Assembly (NCBI RefSeq): GCF_014897315.1
Contig: NZ_JABUYL010000003.1
Location: forward strand, 62,001-126,000
Direction: 5' to 3'
Length of the DNA: 64,000 nt
Source of the DNA: Proteus sp. FME41
Lineage (GTDB): Bacteria > Pseudomonadota > Gammaproteobacteria > Enterobacterales > Enterobacteriaceae
Shown here: in pieces, positions 1-9,198 of the stretch
Layout: every line of letters begins with the position of its first letter
Numbering within the stretch: the stretch's first letter is position 1
Notes under the pieces: model-generated
The model's database searches: none
What the model was told of the DNA's origin: nothing
Seen by the model: the letters and a program-made list of their open reading frames with translations, nothing else
Translations under genes and position numbers: made by a program

Positions 1-308
1 AATTTTCTTCTTGCATTAGCATAAATACTATCAATAGCTTCATCAGATTCTATTTTATTAGAATTTTTAATTTCATTTAAATGTGGTATTTTATCTCCAT
101 TAAGGTTAACTTTATTTTCTACATTAGAAATGGCTTTCTTCAACCCTATATAGTTTATATTTTTATCAAAAATAGGTTTAATAAAACTGACAATTGTATT
201 GTAACAACCTAATATGATTTTATTTAAATTATCTTTGAATTGGCATCCTTTATTATTAATACTACTTATTGAAGCGAATGCTTTCCAAACAACACTATTA
301 ATATTCAT
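1..308 (-). CDS. hypothetical protein, 3' part beyond the left edge
   Basis: An open frame of 102 codons runs from an ATG at 308 leftward off the window with no stop. It has a strong ribosome binding site (AAGGGGGAT) just upstream of the ATG. The visible protein begins MNINSVVWKAFASISSINNK and is rich in Asn, Lys and Ile. No signal peptide is clear; a hydrophobic stretch near residues 32-45 (IILGCYNTIVSFI) is too short for a convincing membrane span. I do not recognise a family. The frame is AT-rich compared with the genes to its right, which may indicate acquired DNA. The call rests on the open frame and the good start signal. Confidence 0.6.
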   Translation of the reverse strand, partial: MNINSVVWKAFASISSINNKGCQFKDNLNKIILGCYNTIVSFIKPIFDKNINYIGLKKAISNVENKVNLNGDKIPHLNEIKNSNKIESDEAIDSIYANARRK

Positions 309-768
309 ATATCCCCCTTATCACTTTAGGGAAATTAAATCGCAGGTTATCGTCATTTTCTGTCAATAAGTCATATTTTTTTTATCATTTATGATGAAAT
401 CCTCATCAAAATAGTCAATAAAATATAATTATTAAAGATAACCAATCATAAAAATAAATAATGATTAATTTTATTCTTTTGAAACAACAAGTATTTAGTA
501 TCGGTTTTTTATGATAATGATCACAGAAAAAGTTCTTTATTAGGTAAATAAAATATCCTCACCTACAAAAAACACGATTTTTATTAATAAAGAAAAAACC
601 AAAAATTAAATATTAATCAACATTAAAATTTTCTTATAAAAATAATTCTTTTTCTCTAATTCCCTATTGTTTTTTTTATGATACAAGTAAGTGTTAGTCT
701 TTTCTAATAAATGAAATAATTAAGTATTAATACAGAGAATACAATTAAAAATATAATGGAGTCTTGTC
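309..768. other. intergenic region between divergent genes
   Basis: This 460-base, very AT-rich stretch separates the edge gene (leftward) from pepT (rightward), so it must hold both promoters. I find no further open frame with a start signal and no hairpin terminator. The only motif of note is a weak FNR-like palindrome listed separately. Confidence 0.6.
613..626 (+). promoter_or_regulatory. possible FNR-like site upstream of pepT
   Basis: The palindrome TTAAT-CAAC-ATTAA differs from the FNR consensus TTGAT-N4-ATCAA by one base in each half. It lies about 140 bases before pepT. In Salmonella pepT is activated by FNR under anaerobiosis, and dcuC-type carriers are also anaerobic. In DNA this AT-rich such a match can arise by chance. 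Confidence 0.2.
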
Positions 769-2022
769 ATGAATCTCGTTGAACGGTTTATTTCTTATAC
801 AAAAGTTAACACCACGACAAATAGGGAAAATGGCGCTGCTGGTATTATGCCTTCATCAGAAGGTCAGCGAGTCCTTGCTCTACAATTAGTTGAAGAGTTA
901 AAAGCTTTAGGTGTTGAAGATATTAAAATTCGTGATACTGCGATTGTTACCGCAACACTGCCTTCTAACCTTGATTATGACGTCCCGACGGTTGCCTTTT
1001 TTGGCCATTTAGACACCAGTGCTGAACAAACTAACGATACTAAAGCACAAATATTACCTTATAAAGGCGGTGATCTTTGCCTAAACAAAGAGCTTGATAT
1101 TTATCTACGTCAAAGTGAATTCCCTGAATTAGAAAACTATATTGGTGACGAGATTATCGTAACCGATGGTACTAGTTTGTTAGGTGCTGACGACAAAGCC
1201 GCAATTGCTTCAATTATGGATATGTTGCAATACTTTAAACAGCATCCTGAAGTTAAACACGGTACAGTAAAAATTGGTTTTGTGCCGGATGAAGAGCAAG
1301 GTTTACGTGGTGCAAAAGTCTTTGATACTAAAGAATTTGGTGCTGATTTTGCGTACACTTTAGATTGCTGTGGTATTGGTGAGTTAGTGTATGAAAACTG
1401 GAATGCAGGTGATGTAGAAATTACGTTTACAGGGGCGTCAGCACACCCAATGTCCGCTAAAGGTAAATTAAAAAATTCACTGTTAATGGCGCACAAGTTC
1501 GTTGCAATGTTACCGGGCGGTGAAGCACCGGAATATACCGAAGGCCGAGAAGGTTATTACTGGGTAAAACAGATGTCTGGTAATAGTGCGAGCACATTAT
1601 TAAAAATGGATGTGCGTGATTTCACCGAAAAAGGTTATGCACAACGCATGGCATTTTTAAAACAACTCTCAGATTATTGTGAAGGTTTATGGGGTGAGGG
1701 ATCTGTATCTTGTAAACTCGCTGACCGTTATGCCAACGTCTTTAATAGTCTGCAAGGTGATAACCGTTATCCTATCGATATTGCGGTTGCCGCTTATGAA
1801 GCAAATGGCATTACTCCTCGCCCAATCCCAATGCGTGGTGGTTATGATGGTGCAGCCCTTTCTCAAAATGGCTTACCTTGCCCGAATATCTTTACGGGTG
1901 CTCATAATTTCCACTCTATTTATGAATATCTACCTGTTAAATCGCTTTACGCTGCCAGCGATGTCTTAAAATCTGTGGTGAAGATCACGGCTGAGCGCTT
2001 TGCACCTGGAGCTAAAGCATGA
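769..2022 (+). CDS. pepT: peptidase T (tripeptide aminopeptidase)
   Basis: This zinc-dependent M20B-family aminopeptidase removes the N-terminal residue from tripeptides in the cytoplasm. The metal and catalytic residues are visible: H80 and D82 in FFGHLDTS, bridging D141 in LLGADDKAA, E175-E176 in PDEEQGLRG, D199 in TLDCCG, and a late His in HNFHSIYEY (H379/H382). The GASAHPMSAKGK segment belongs to the dimerisation domain. The length, 417 residues, is close to the E. coli enzyme (408). A GGAG ribosome site precedes the ATG. The stop overlaps the dcuC start by 4 bases (ATGA), so the two genes should be translated together. In E. coli pepT has different neighbours. Confidence 0.95.
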   Translation: MNLVERFISYTKVNTTTNRENGAAGIMPSSEGQRVLALQLVEELKALGVEDIKIRDTAIVTATLPSNLDYDVPTVAFFGHLDTSAEQTNDTKAQILPYKGGDLCLNKELDIYLRQSEFPELENYIGDEIIVTDGTSLLGADDKAAIASIMDMLQYFKQHPEVKHGTVKIGFVPDEEQGLRGAKVFDTKEFGADFAYTLDCCGIGELVYENWNAGDVEITFTGASAHPMSAKGKLKNSLLMAHKFVAMLPGGEAPEYTEGREGYYWVKQMSGNSASTLLKMDVRDFTEKGYAQRMAFLKQLSDYCEGLWGEGSVSCKLADRYANVFNSLQGDNRYPIDIAVAAYEANGITPRPIPMRGGYDGAALSQNGLPCPNIFTGAHNFHSIYEYLPVKSLYAASDVLKSVVKITAERFAPGAKA

Positions 2023-3386
2023 TCCAAATTCTTGCGGTCTTAGTTGTTGTTGTTATTGTCGCTAGAATGATCTTGAAAGGGTATAAAGCAGAGCCTGTTT
2101 TGTTAGTGGCTGGTTTAGCCTTAATGGCACTGACAATGATGTTTGGTTGGGGGGATATTCTTCCTAAAAATGTCAAAACAACGGGTATAGGCTGGTTAGA
2201 TCCTTTTGAAGTAATGCGTGATCTCTTTAGTAGTCGTGCTGCTGATCTGGGTTTAATGATCATGGCATTGATGGGATTTGCACATTATATGGATCATATT
2301 GGTGCGAATGAGGCCGTTGTGCGTGTCGCAACCCGCCCATTGAAAAATATGCGCTCACCTTATGTGTTGCTGTTTTTCTCTTTTTTACTCGCCAGTATTT
2401 TGCAATTGGCGATCCCTTCGGCAACAGGGCTAGCCGTTCTATTAATGGGAACGATGTTCCCCATTATGATAGGGCTTGGTTTATCCCCAGCGTCTGCCGC
2501 TGGTGTCATTGCCACATCATTAGGTGTTGCATACACCCCAACAGCTATTGATGCCATTCGTGGCGCAAAAGCCGTTGATTTAGGGGTTGTTGAGTATGTG
2601 CTTTATTACCAAGGCCCAGCAGCGATTGCAACCGTATTAGCGGTAGGTATTACCCATATATTCTGGCAACGCCATTGTGATCGCAAGACTGGATTTGTGC
2701 CCCAATTAGGCAAAATGTCTGAAGAAACAAAAAGTGATAAGAACATACCTGGGTTTTATGCCTTACTGCCCATGCTGCCGATTATCATGGCAGTAAGTTC
2801 ATCAAGTCTATTCGTTGCAGGCATTCACCTTGATGTTGTCACCATTGTATTGATTTCAATGGCAATTTGTATGCTCATTGAAACATTACGTCTGCGTGAT
2901 TTCAAATTAGTGTGTGCAGGTTTTCAGCATTTCTTAAAAGGAATGGGCTCTGCATTTAGTAATGTTGTGGGCTTATTAGTCGCAGCGGGTGTTTTTGCTC
3001 ATGGTATTAAAGTCAGTGGTGCAATAGACAGCCTGATTGTTATGGCTGAATCTGTGGGGTTGCCTCCATTTGCCATGGCATTAGTGTTCGCAATTGTGAC
3101 ATTAGCTGCCGCCATTATTATGGGATCAGGTAATGCACCGTTCCTTGCATTCGTTGAGCTTATTCCACAAATTGCACATAGTATGGGGGTTAACCCAATT
3201 GCGATGATTTTACCTATGCAACAAGCATCACATATGGGACGAGGCATGTCTCCAGTCGCCGGTGTTATCATTGCTGTGTCTAGTGGTGCTAAGCTACAAC
3301 CCTTTGATGTCGTTAAAAGGACAGCCGTACCGCTTATGGTTGGCTTTGTATTCCATAGTGCCATTATTGCTATCTTCTATTATTAA
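2019..3386 (+). CDS. dcuC: DcuC-family anaerobic C4-dicarboxylate carrier
   Basis: A 455-residue, highly hydrophobic inner-membrane protein with about 12 membrane segments and no signal peptide. Family features include the N-terminal ILAVLVVVVIVARMILKGYK segment, a conserved central segment (residues about 160-190, ASAAGVIATSLG followed by YTPTAIDAIRGA), and a GSGNAPFLAFVELIP loop near residues 365-380. Family members move fumarate, malate or succinate, typically exporting succinate during fermentation. Length matches E. coli DcuC (461). The start lies inside the end of pepT, with GGAG eight bases upstream, and an intrinsic terminator follows, so pepT-dcuC is probably one transcript. Substrate is inferred from family; other members of the DcuC superfamily have different or unknown substrates. 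Confidence 0.85.
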   Translation: MIQILAVLVVVVIVARMILKGYKAEPVLLVAGLALMALTMMFGWGDILPKNVKTTGIGWLDPFEVMRDLFSSRAADLGLMIMALMGFAHYMDHIGANEAVVRVATRPLKNMRSPYVLLFFSFLLASILQLAIPSATGLAVLLMGTMFPIMIGLGLSPASAAGVIATSLGVAYTPTAIDAIRGAKAVDLGVVEYVLYYQGPAAIATVLAVGITHIFWQRHCDRKTGFVPQLGKMSEETKSDKNIPGFYALLPMLPIIMAVSSSSLFVAGIHLDVVTIVLISMAICMLIETLRLRDFKLVCAGFQHFLKGMGSAFSNVVGLLVAAGVFAHGIKVSGAIDSLIVMAESVGLPPFAMALVFAIVTLAAAIIMGSGNAPFLAFVELIPQIAHSMGVNPIAMILPMQQASHMGRGMSPVAGVIIAVSSGAKLQPFDVVKRTAVPLMVGFVFHSAIIAIFYY

Positions 3387-3392
3387 TAAATA

Positions 3393-3427
3393 AACCTGAA
3401 GCACTATTTTTGCTTCAGGTTATTTTT
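3393..3427 (+). terminator. intrinsic terminator of pepT-dcuC
   Basis: An 11-base perfect stem (AACCTGAAGCA / TGCTTCAGGTT) with a 7-base loop, followed by ATTTTTA, begins seven bases after the dcuC stop. Confidence 0.9.
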
Positions 3428-3720
3428 AAATAATAAACATATTAAAAATAAGTAAGACTATTTTATTGTTATTTTTATAAATATAAAATTAGTTATATTT
3501 TATTTTAAATATATACTTAAGCTTTACTTTAGAATGAAATAAATTAACTATTATCATGAAAATATTAACAAAATAATAAGATATTATTCTTATACACATA
3601 AAAATAAAGAGCCTATTATTATTTCGTTAAAATGAAAGTGTAATATTAAAAGTACTCACTCATTGCCTTTTATTTTAACTATTCTGAGTTAGCCCACATT
3701 AAGTATGATAATTATACTAG

Positions 3721-3755
3721 CAATAGAATGAGATATTCATTCTATTGTTCTTTTT
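3721..3755 (+). terminator. isolated terminator-like hairpin
   Basis: CAATAGAATGA / TCATTCTATTG forms an 11-base perfect stem with loop GATAT, followed by TTCTTTTTATA. It lies 300 bases beyond the dcuC terminator and no gene ends just before it. It may terminate a small untranslated RNA or catch read-through. Confidence 0.55.
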
Positions 3756-4051
3756 ATATATTCTTATATTATAAATTTAATTTATCTAATCCTTTTGTAT
3801 TCTTTACTCTCTCCCTTTTGTCAGCAAAAAAACGATTTTATGCAGTTCAGCATCATAAGGAAGCCAAACCATTTACTTAACTATGTATAGAAAAAAATAC
3901 TAATACTAAAGTTAAGAAGGGTAATATTTTCTCAAATTTCATAATATTTTAGTAAATTCAGAAAAAACTTTCTCTCATAAATTCAGTATGATGAAGGTAT
4001 TAAAAATAGAATAACCTATTGAATTCTCATACTGTTTATTGGATGCATACA

Positions 4052-5374
4052 ATGAAAGAACTATTATCTTCTCGTTGGAAAATATTGATAGCGGCAGTTA
4101 AGCAACAAGTCAAACCCGCTTTAGGTTGTACAGAGCCTATTTCGCTTGCATTAGCGGCCGCAACAGCGGCAAGTTACTTACAACACACCATTACCCGTAT
4201 TAATGCCGAAGTTTCTCCTAATTTAATGAAAAATGGTATGGGTGTGACGGTTCCTGGTACAGGTATGGTGGGATTATCCATCGCGGCAAGCTTAGGCGCT
4301 GTTGGCGGTGATTGTGAGGCAGGTTTAGAAGTATTAAAAAATACGACACCCGAGCAGGTAGAGCTAAGTAAAACACTATTAGCCTCAGGTGTTGTTAATG
4401 TCTCAATTAAAAAAGCGTGCCAAGAAGTCCTCTACAGCGAAGTTACTGTCGAAGATAGTGAAAACAGTGCAACGGTTATAATTGCTGGCAATCATACCAA
4501 TATCGTTAAAATTATTCATAACGGTAATATTATTCTTGATAAAACTGGTAATGATGCCCAGCAATCTGCATCACCGTGTGAAATAAAAGCAACACTAACA
4601 AAAACCAATACGCAAGAAATCTATCAATTCGTAACACAAATTCCTGTAGAAGAGATTGCTTTTATTCTTGAATCCGCACATTTAAATGATGCCCTATCAA
4701 GAGAAGGCTTAAACAATACCTATGGTTTGCATATCGGACAAACTTTACAACGCCAACAACAGCGTGGTTTATTAGCAAAAGACCTATTATCAGAAATTAT
4801 GATCCGCACCTCAGCGGCGTCTGATGCACGTATGGGGGGCGCTGTTTTACCCGCCATGAGTAACTCGGGTTCTGGTAATCAAGGTATTGCAGCAACCATG
4901 CCAGTGGTAGTGGTCGCCGAGTATTTGCAAGTCGGTGAAGAGAAAATGGCCAGAGCATTAATGCTTTCACATTTGCTGGCTATTTATATCCACCATAAAT
5001 TTCCGGCACTGTCTGCATTATGTGCAGCAACCACAGCATCAATGGGGGCTGCAGGTGCAATTGCATGGCTAATGGACGAACGTTATGCGTCCATGGCAAT
5101 GGCGATTAACAGTATGATTGGTGATATCAGTGGCGTAATTTGTGACGGTGCATCAAATAGCTGTGCGATGAAAGTCTCAACAGGGGCAAGTGCTGCTTAT
5201 AAAGCGGTATTAATGGCGCTTGATAATACGTATGTCACAGGCAATGACGGTATTGTTGCTCATGATGTTGACTCAACAATTGAAAATCTGTGTGCATTAG
5301 CAAGCCGAGCAATGCAACATACTGATGTTCAAATTATTGAGATTATGGAATATAAAGCCGCAGCTAATGGCTAA
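4052..5374 (+). CDS. cyuA: L-cysteine desulfidase (UPF0597/YhaM family)
   Basis: Predicted to break L-cysteine into pyruvate, ammonia and sulfide using an oxygen-sensitive iron-sulfur centre. The sequence follows E. coli CyuA (YhaM) through its whole length: [17 protein letters not shown] near the N-terminus (C26), [32 protein letters not shown], and the C-terminal [20 protein letters not shown] with two cysteines. I chose the ATG at 4052 because GGATG lies nine bases upstream; an ATG at 4043 and a TTG at 4021 are less well placed. In E. coli cyuA follows the cysteine permease gene cyuP. Here no permease adjoins it. The E. coli activator DecR is encoded at 37050-37511 of this window. Confidence 0.9.
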   Translation: MKELLSSRWKILIAAVKQQVKPALGCTEPISLALAAATAASYLQHTITRINAEVSPNLMKNGMGVTVPGTGMVGLSIAASLGAVGGDCEAGLEVLKNTTPEQVELSKTLLASGVVNVSIKKACQEVLYSEVTVEDSENSATVIIAGNHTNIVKIIHNGNIILDKTGNDAQQSASPCEIKATLTKTNTQEIYQFVTQIPVEEIAFILESAHLNDALSREGLNNTYGLHIGQTLQRQQQRGLLAKDLLSEIMIRTSAASDARMGGAVLPAMSNSGSGNQGIAATMPVVVVAEYLQVGEEKMARALMLSHLLAIYIHHKFPALSALCAATTASMGAAGAIAWLMDERYASMAMAINSMIGDISGVICDGASNSCAMKVSTGASAAYKAVLMALDNTYVTGNDGIVAHDVDSTIENLCALASRAMQHTDVQIIEIMEYKAAANG

Positions 5375-5384
5375 TTTTGGCGCT

Positions 5385-5422
5385 TAAAAAAAGCACCCCA
5401 TAATATGAGTTATTATGGGGTG
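5385..5422 (-). terminator. intrinsic terminator of the btsT-yjiX-yjiA operon
   Basis: On the minus strand CACCCCATAAT pairs perfectly with ATTATGGGGTG around a 7-base loop and is followed by a run of seven T. It faces leftward, so it ends transcription coming from yjiA. Confidence 0.85.
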
Positions 5423-5553
5423 AAACATAAGATCCTAGAAACAGGATCCTCCTCAAGTCAGGAGCTTACCAATATTCGTTACTGCTATTTACAACGACTA
5501 AGGTGACATCTCTACTTCTTACTACTTTCTAACACTCACTACAGGGTATTGGT

Positions 5554-6534
5554 TTAATGTGCCGTTACTTCTGCATTAGGCGCTAATGCATCAAAACTGG
5601 CTCTTATCTCTTCTTCAGGTAATTGAATTCCAATAAAGACCAAGGTACTTTGGCGAGGCTCATCTTCATGCCAAGGCCTATCCCAATCTGCACTATAAAG
5701 GCGTTGAACACCTTGAAATAACAGACGATTAGGTTGTTCTTTAATATTTAGTATCCCTTTATAACGTAAAAGATTATCAGCAAAGCTTAATAATAATTTC
5801 TCCATTACATCTGAGACTTCTTGCAATTCAACGGGATAATCGAATTTCAGCACAATAGAATTGATATCATCCTGTTTATCAGCCTGAAAACGAAACAGAG
5901 GTTGCTTTACATCGAGATTATCGTTCAGCATAAAGCCTTTTACGTTAAACAATAACCCTAAATCAATTTGCCCTTGAATAACGGTATGAACAGGTGCTCT
6001 GGCATTAATACGTCTTAAACGCGCCATCAATTCAGGTGAGGCTGGAGTGACATCCGTTTTTGTTAATAGAATACGATCAGCATAGCCAATTTGTGATTGT
6101 GCAATCGTAAATTGATCCAGTTGTTGTTGAGCATGAACATTATCAACAAGTGTAATAATGCCATCTAATAAGTAACGCTGGCAGATGACTTCATGAGAAA
6201 AAAAAGTTTGACTAATCGGCCCCGGATCAGCCATGCCTGTGCATTCAATCACCAGCCGATCAAACTCTATCTCACCACGATCAAGACTGTCGCAGAGATC
6301 AAGCAATGTATCTTCTAATTCATTGGATTTACTACAACAGATACAACCATTGGTCAGCGTTTTAATTTGGGTCGCACGATCACCAATGATTTCATCATCA
6401 ATAGGTACTTCACCAAACTCATTTTCAATCACTGCAATTTTATAGCCATGATCTTCATTCAGCATATGGCGTAACAGTGTTGTTTTACCTGATCCTAGAA
6501 AACCTGTCAGTATCGTGACCGCAATTGGTTCCAT
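5554..6534 (-). CDS. yjiA: COG0523-family GTPase YjiA
   Basis: A 326-residue cytoplasmic G3E GTPase of the CobW/COG0523 group, whose members handle transition metals. Visible motifs are the P-loop GFLGSGKTT (11-19), the metal-binding CICC (C64, C66, C67), ECTGMADPGP in the switch region, and LLTKTDV in place of the guanine-specificity motif. A CobW C-terminal domain follows (KFDYPVELQEVSDVM onward). Length agrees with E. coli YjiA (318). It is the last gene after btsT and yjiX, 22 bases behind yjiX, as in E. coli. The physiological metal and client protein are not established. Confidence 0.93.
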   Translation of the reverse strand: MEPIAVTILTGFLGSGKTTLLRHMLNEDHGYKIAVIENEFGEVPIDDEIIGDRATQIKTLTNGCICCSKSNELEDTLLDLCDSLDRGEIEFDRLVIECTGMADPGPISQTFFSHEVICQRYLLDGIITLVDNVHAQQQLDQFTIAQSQIGYADRILLTKTDVTPASPELMARLRRINARAPVHTVIQGQIDLGLLFNVKGFMLNDNLDVKQPLFRFQADKQDDINSIVLKFDYPVELQEVSDVMEKLLLSFADNLLRYKGILNIKEQPNRLLFQGVQRLYSADWDRPWHEDEPRQSTLVFIGIQLPEEEIRASFDALAPNAEVTAH

Positions 6535-6556
6535 CAGTCGTCTCCTTTACCCATTA

Positions 6557-6763
6557 TTAGCAACAACGAAATCCACCTTTACCATCTCCACCACCATAAC
6601 GTGCTTCTTGTCGTTCGCGGAAAAACTCGTTATACGTCATAAAGGGTTTATCAGGGTGATTGTCTTTCATGTGTTGCACATAGTTGTCGTAATCAGGAAT
6701 ACCCACCAGCATACGTGCCGCTTGTCCAAGATATTTTCCAGCTTGTCCTAAATTACCAAACAT
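6557..6763 (-). CDS. yjiX: YbdD/YjiX family small protein
   Basis: A 68-residue soluble protein with the family pattern: basic, aromatic centre ([19 protein letters not shown]), [15 protein letters not shown] and a C-terminal CC. Members are regularly encoded directly after CstA-type carriers (ybdD after cstA, yjiX after btsT); their role is unknown, though a part in carrier function is often suggested. A good AGGAG ribosome site precedes the ATG. The paired terminal cysteines next to the CICC-containing yjiA product may hint at a metal link, which is my speculation. Confidence 0.92.
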   Translation of the reverse strand: MFGNLGQAGKYLGQAARMLVGIPDYDNYVQHMKDNHPDKPFMTYNEFFRERQEARYGGGDGKGGFRCC

Positions 6764-6782
6764 ACGTTTCTCCTGAGATAAA

Positions 6783-6810
6783 ACCCCGTACCAGTGATCC
6801 AGTACGGGGT
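6783..6810 (-). terminator. hairpin between btsT and yjiX
   Basis: ACCCCGTAC / GTACGGGGT forms a 9-base stem with a 10-base loop, followed on the minus strand by TTTATC. The T run is short, so it is more likely an attenuator or a stabilising 3' end for btsT mRNA than a full stop. It reduces rather than prevents read-through into yjiX-yjiA. Confidence 0.5.
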
Positions 6811-6831
6811 GGCATAACCCTCTACCTTAGA

Positions 6832-8982
6832 TTAGTGACTTGATGACACTTTAACGTCTTTTGGCATAGGAACATAAGGTGTCTCTTCATCTGATTTTTC
6901 TGGGTTCTTACGAGCTTGCATAGCCGTACGGAAACCGTAGAAAATGATGCTGTAAACAACCACTAAGAACAGAATACTTAAGCCCGCATTGGTGTAGTTA
7001 TTAATTACAATATGATTCATATTGGTAATTTCTGTTGCTGTTAAATCAGCACCACCAGCTAAGATCTTCGCTTTGTATTCATTTGCTAGATAGAAGAAGC
7101 CTTCCATTTGTGGATCATTACTGAAGAGTTTCAGCCCTAATGCCCATGTTGTACAGATTAATAGCCATACAGCAGGAACCACGGTAACCCAGATATATTT
7201 GGTTCGTTTCATCTTAATTAAGATAACAGTCCCTAATACTAACGCGACAGCCGCTAACATCTGGTTAGAAATACCGAACAGTGGCCATAAGCTCTTAACT
7301 CCACCTAATGGATCAACAACACCTTGGTACAGTAAATAACCCCATAAGCCAACACAACCCGCAGTACCAATAATACCTGCAATTAAAGAGTCGGTTTTTT
7401 TCAGGTACGGAATAAAGTTACCTAACAAGTCTTGTAGCATGAAGCGACCAGAACGTGTTCCTGCATCAAGTGCTGTCAGAATAAAGAGCGCTTCAAATAA
7501 GATACCAAAGTGATACCAAAATCCCATATTTGCGGCAGGCATAATTTGGTGGAAAACCATTGCGATACCCACTGCTAATGTCGGCGCACCACCTGCTCTG
7601 TTAAGTACAGAAGGCTCTCCGATATCTTTAGCCGTTTGTAAAATTTCCTCAGGCGATATCACAAAACCCCATGAACTTACGGTAGCAGCAGCATGAACTG
7701 TTGCTTCTCTTAATTGCCCCATAATTACGGCTGTATTTTCACCCCCTAATTCATGCAGGTTTGGCATTGTGATACCTAATCCTGCGGGTGGTGTATTCAT
7801 GGCGAAATAGAGACCGGGTTCAATAATAGATGCAGCAACTAACGCCATGATCGCAACAAATGATTCCATTAACATGGCACCATAACCGATAAAGCGAGCA
7901 TCCATTTCATTTGCAATAAGCTTAGGTGTTGTACCTGAAGCAATCAGTGCGTGGAAACCAGAAACAGCACCACAAGCGATAGTAATAAATAAGAATGGGA
8001 ATAATGCCCCTTTCCATAATGGGCCTGTACCATCAATATATTGTGTTACCGCTGGCATTTTCAGTTCAGGGTTTAGAATAACAATACCAATAGCTAGACC
8101 AACAATAACCCCGATTTTTAGGAAAGTTGCCAGATAGTCACGAGGAGCAAGAATTAGCCATACTGGCAATAATGCAGAAACGAAAGCATAACCAATAAGA
8201 CCAAAGGTAATCGTTGTATCTTTAAAGGTTAATGCAGGGCCCCAGTATGGGTCACTCGCAATAACACCACCAAACCAGATAGCCGCAATCAGCGAGATAA
8301 TCCCGATAACGGAAACTTCACCAACACGACCTGGGCGGATATAACGCATGTAAATACCCATAAACAGGGCAATTGGTACTGTTGAACAAACAGTAAACAC
8401 ACCCCATGGGCTTTCTGCTAATGCTTTAACCACGATAAGTGCAAGCACCGCAAGAATGATGATCATGATAAGGAAACAGCCGAATAATGCGATAGTACCC
8501 GGAATAGGTCCCATCTCTTTCTTTATCATCTCACCCAGTGAATTACCATTACGGCGCGTTGAAATAAACAGCACCATAAAGTCTTGTACTGCACCTGCAA
8601 GCACGACCCCAGCTAATAGCCAAAGTGTACCCGGTAAGTAGCCCATTTGTGCCGCAAGAACGGGACCGACTAAAGGACCAGCACCTGCAATAGCGGCAAA
8701 GTGGTGACCAAATAACACATAACGGTTAGTTGGAACGTAGTTCAAACCGTCATTATTAATAACAGAAGGTGTTGCTCTTGTTGGATCCAGCTTCATCACT
8801 TTTTGAGCGATATAAAGACTGTAATAACGATAAGCAACTAAGTAGACAGCAACAGAAGCAATAACTATCCATAGTGCACTGACGTGTTCTCCACGACGAA
8901 GTGCAACGACTGAAAGACAAAAAGCACCAATGATCCCGATAATGACCCAGGGTACGTGCTTTAAAAATGCATTTTTGTTCAT
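6832..8982 (-). CDS. btsT: pyruvate/proton symporter BtsT (CstA family)
   Basis: A 716-residue inner-membrane carrier of the CstA/peptide transporter family, exactly the length of E. coli BtsT (YjiY), which imports pyruvate with protons. It has many hydrophobic segments and conserved loops such as FGHHFAAIAGAGPLVGPVLA, LDAGTRSGRFMLQD and FGISNQMLAA. I chose ATG 8982 (MNKNAFLKH) over an upstream frame extension because AAGG sits eight bases before it and E. coli BtsT begins similarly. yjiX and yjiA follow on the same strand, and BtsR-type boxes lie upstream. Both favour btsT over its paralogue cstA. Confidence 0.92.
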   Translation of the reverse strand: MNKNAFLKHVPWVIIGIIGAFCLSVVALRRGEHVSALWIVIASVAVYLVAYRYYSLYIAQKVMKLDPTRATPSVINNDGLNYVPTNRYVLFGHHFAAIAGAGPLVGPVLAAQMGYLPGTLWLLAGVVLAGAVQDFMVLFISTRRNGNSLGEMIKKEMGPIPGTIALFGCFLIMIIILAVLALIVVKALAESPWGVFTVCSTVPIALFMGIYMRYIRPGRVGEVSVIGIISLIAAIWFGGVIASDPYWGPALTFKDTTITFGLIGYAFVSALLPVWLILAPRDYLATFLKIGVIVGLAIGIVILNPELKMPAVTQYIDGTGPLWKGALFPFLFITIACGAVSGFHALIASGTTPKLIANEMDARFIGYGAMLMESFVAIMALVAASIIEPGLYFAMNTPPAGLGITMPNLHELGGENTAVIMGQLREATVHAAATVSSWGFVISPEEILQTAKDIGEPSVLNRAGGAPTLAVGIAMVFHQIMPAANMGFWYHFGILFEALFILTALDAGTRSGRFMLQDLLGNFIPYLKKTDSLIAGIIGTAGCVGLWGYLLYQGVVDPLGGVKSLWPLFGISNQMLAAVALVLGTVILIKMKRTKYIWVTVVPAVWLLICTTWALGLKLFSNDPQMEGFFYLANEYKAKILAGGADLTATEITNMNHIVINNYTNAGLSILFLVVVYSIIFYGFRTAMQARKNPEKSDEETPYVPMPKDVKVSSSH

Positions 8983-9142
8983 GAGACACCTTTTTTTCAG
9001 GCAAGACCGAACAGCCAAAGAGTAATGCGGGACAGCAAAGAGTGATTTGAGCGAATCTGAGAGATAACTGCCCGCTGTTACATAATAAGAACTCTGACAC
9101 GGGAATGGGGTGACTAAATCACTTAACGGTTGTATACCGAAT

Positions 9143-9171
9143 TAAGCGGTCTGTTTCCTCACTTAAGTGGT
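9143..9171 (-). promoter_or_regulatory. tandem BtsR (LytTR-type) binding boxes
   Basis: Read on the minus strand, ACCACTTA (9171-9164) and ACCGCTTA (9150-9143) are direct repeats separated by 13 bases. This equals the motif I recall for the E. coli regulator BtsR (YehT) at the btsT promoter, ACC(G/A)CT(C/T)A twice with a 13-base spacer. A degenerate third copy, ACCGTTAA, lies at 9130-9123. BtsS/BtsR respond to pyruvate. They are not encoded in this window. Confidence 0.75.
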
Positions 9172-9198
9172 TTTGTCATTTTCAAAAGGTCGTTTTTT

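Larger units (their letters stand above)
3387..4051. other. intergenic region between dcuC and cyuA
   Basis: About 660 very AT-rich bases. It contains the dcuC terminator (3393-3427), a second isolated terminator-like hairpin (3721-3755) and presumably the cyuA promoter. I find no credible protein frame. Confidence 0.6.

Noticed and set aside
1679..1969. 96-codon + strand frame inside pepT
   Set aside because: Lies wholly within the peptidase frame; the pepT catalytic motifs leave no doubt about the real frame.
8756..9100. 114-codon minus-strand frame overlapping the btsT start
   Set aside because: Out of frame with btsT and covering its N-terminus and leader; no family pattern.
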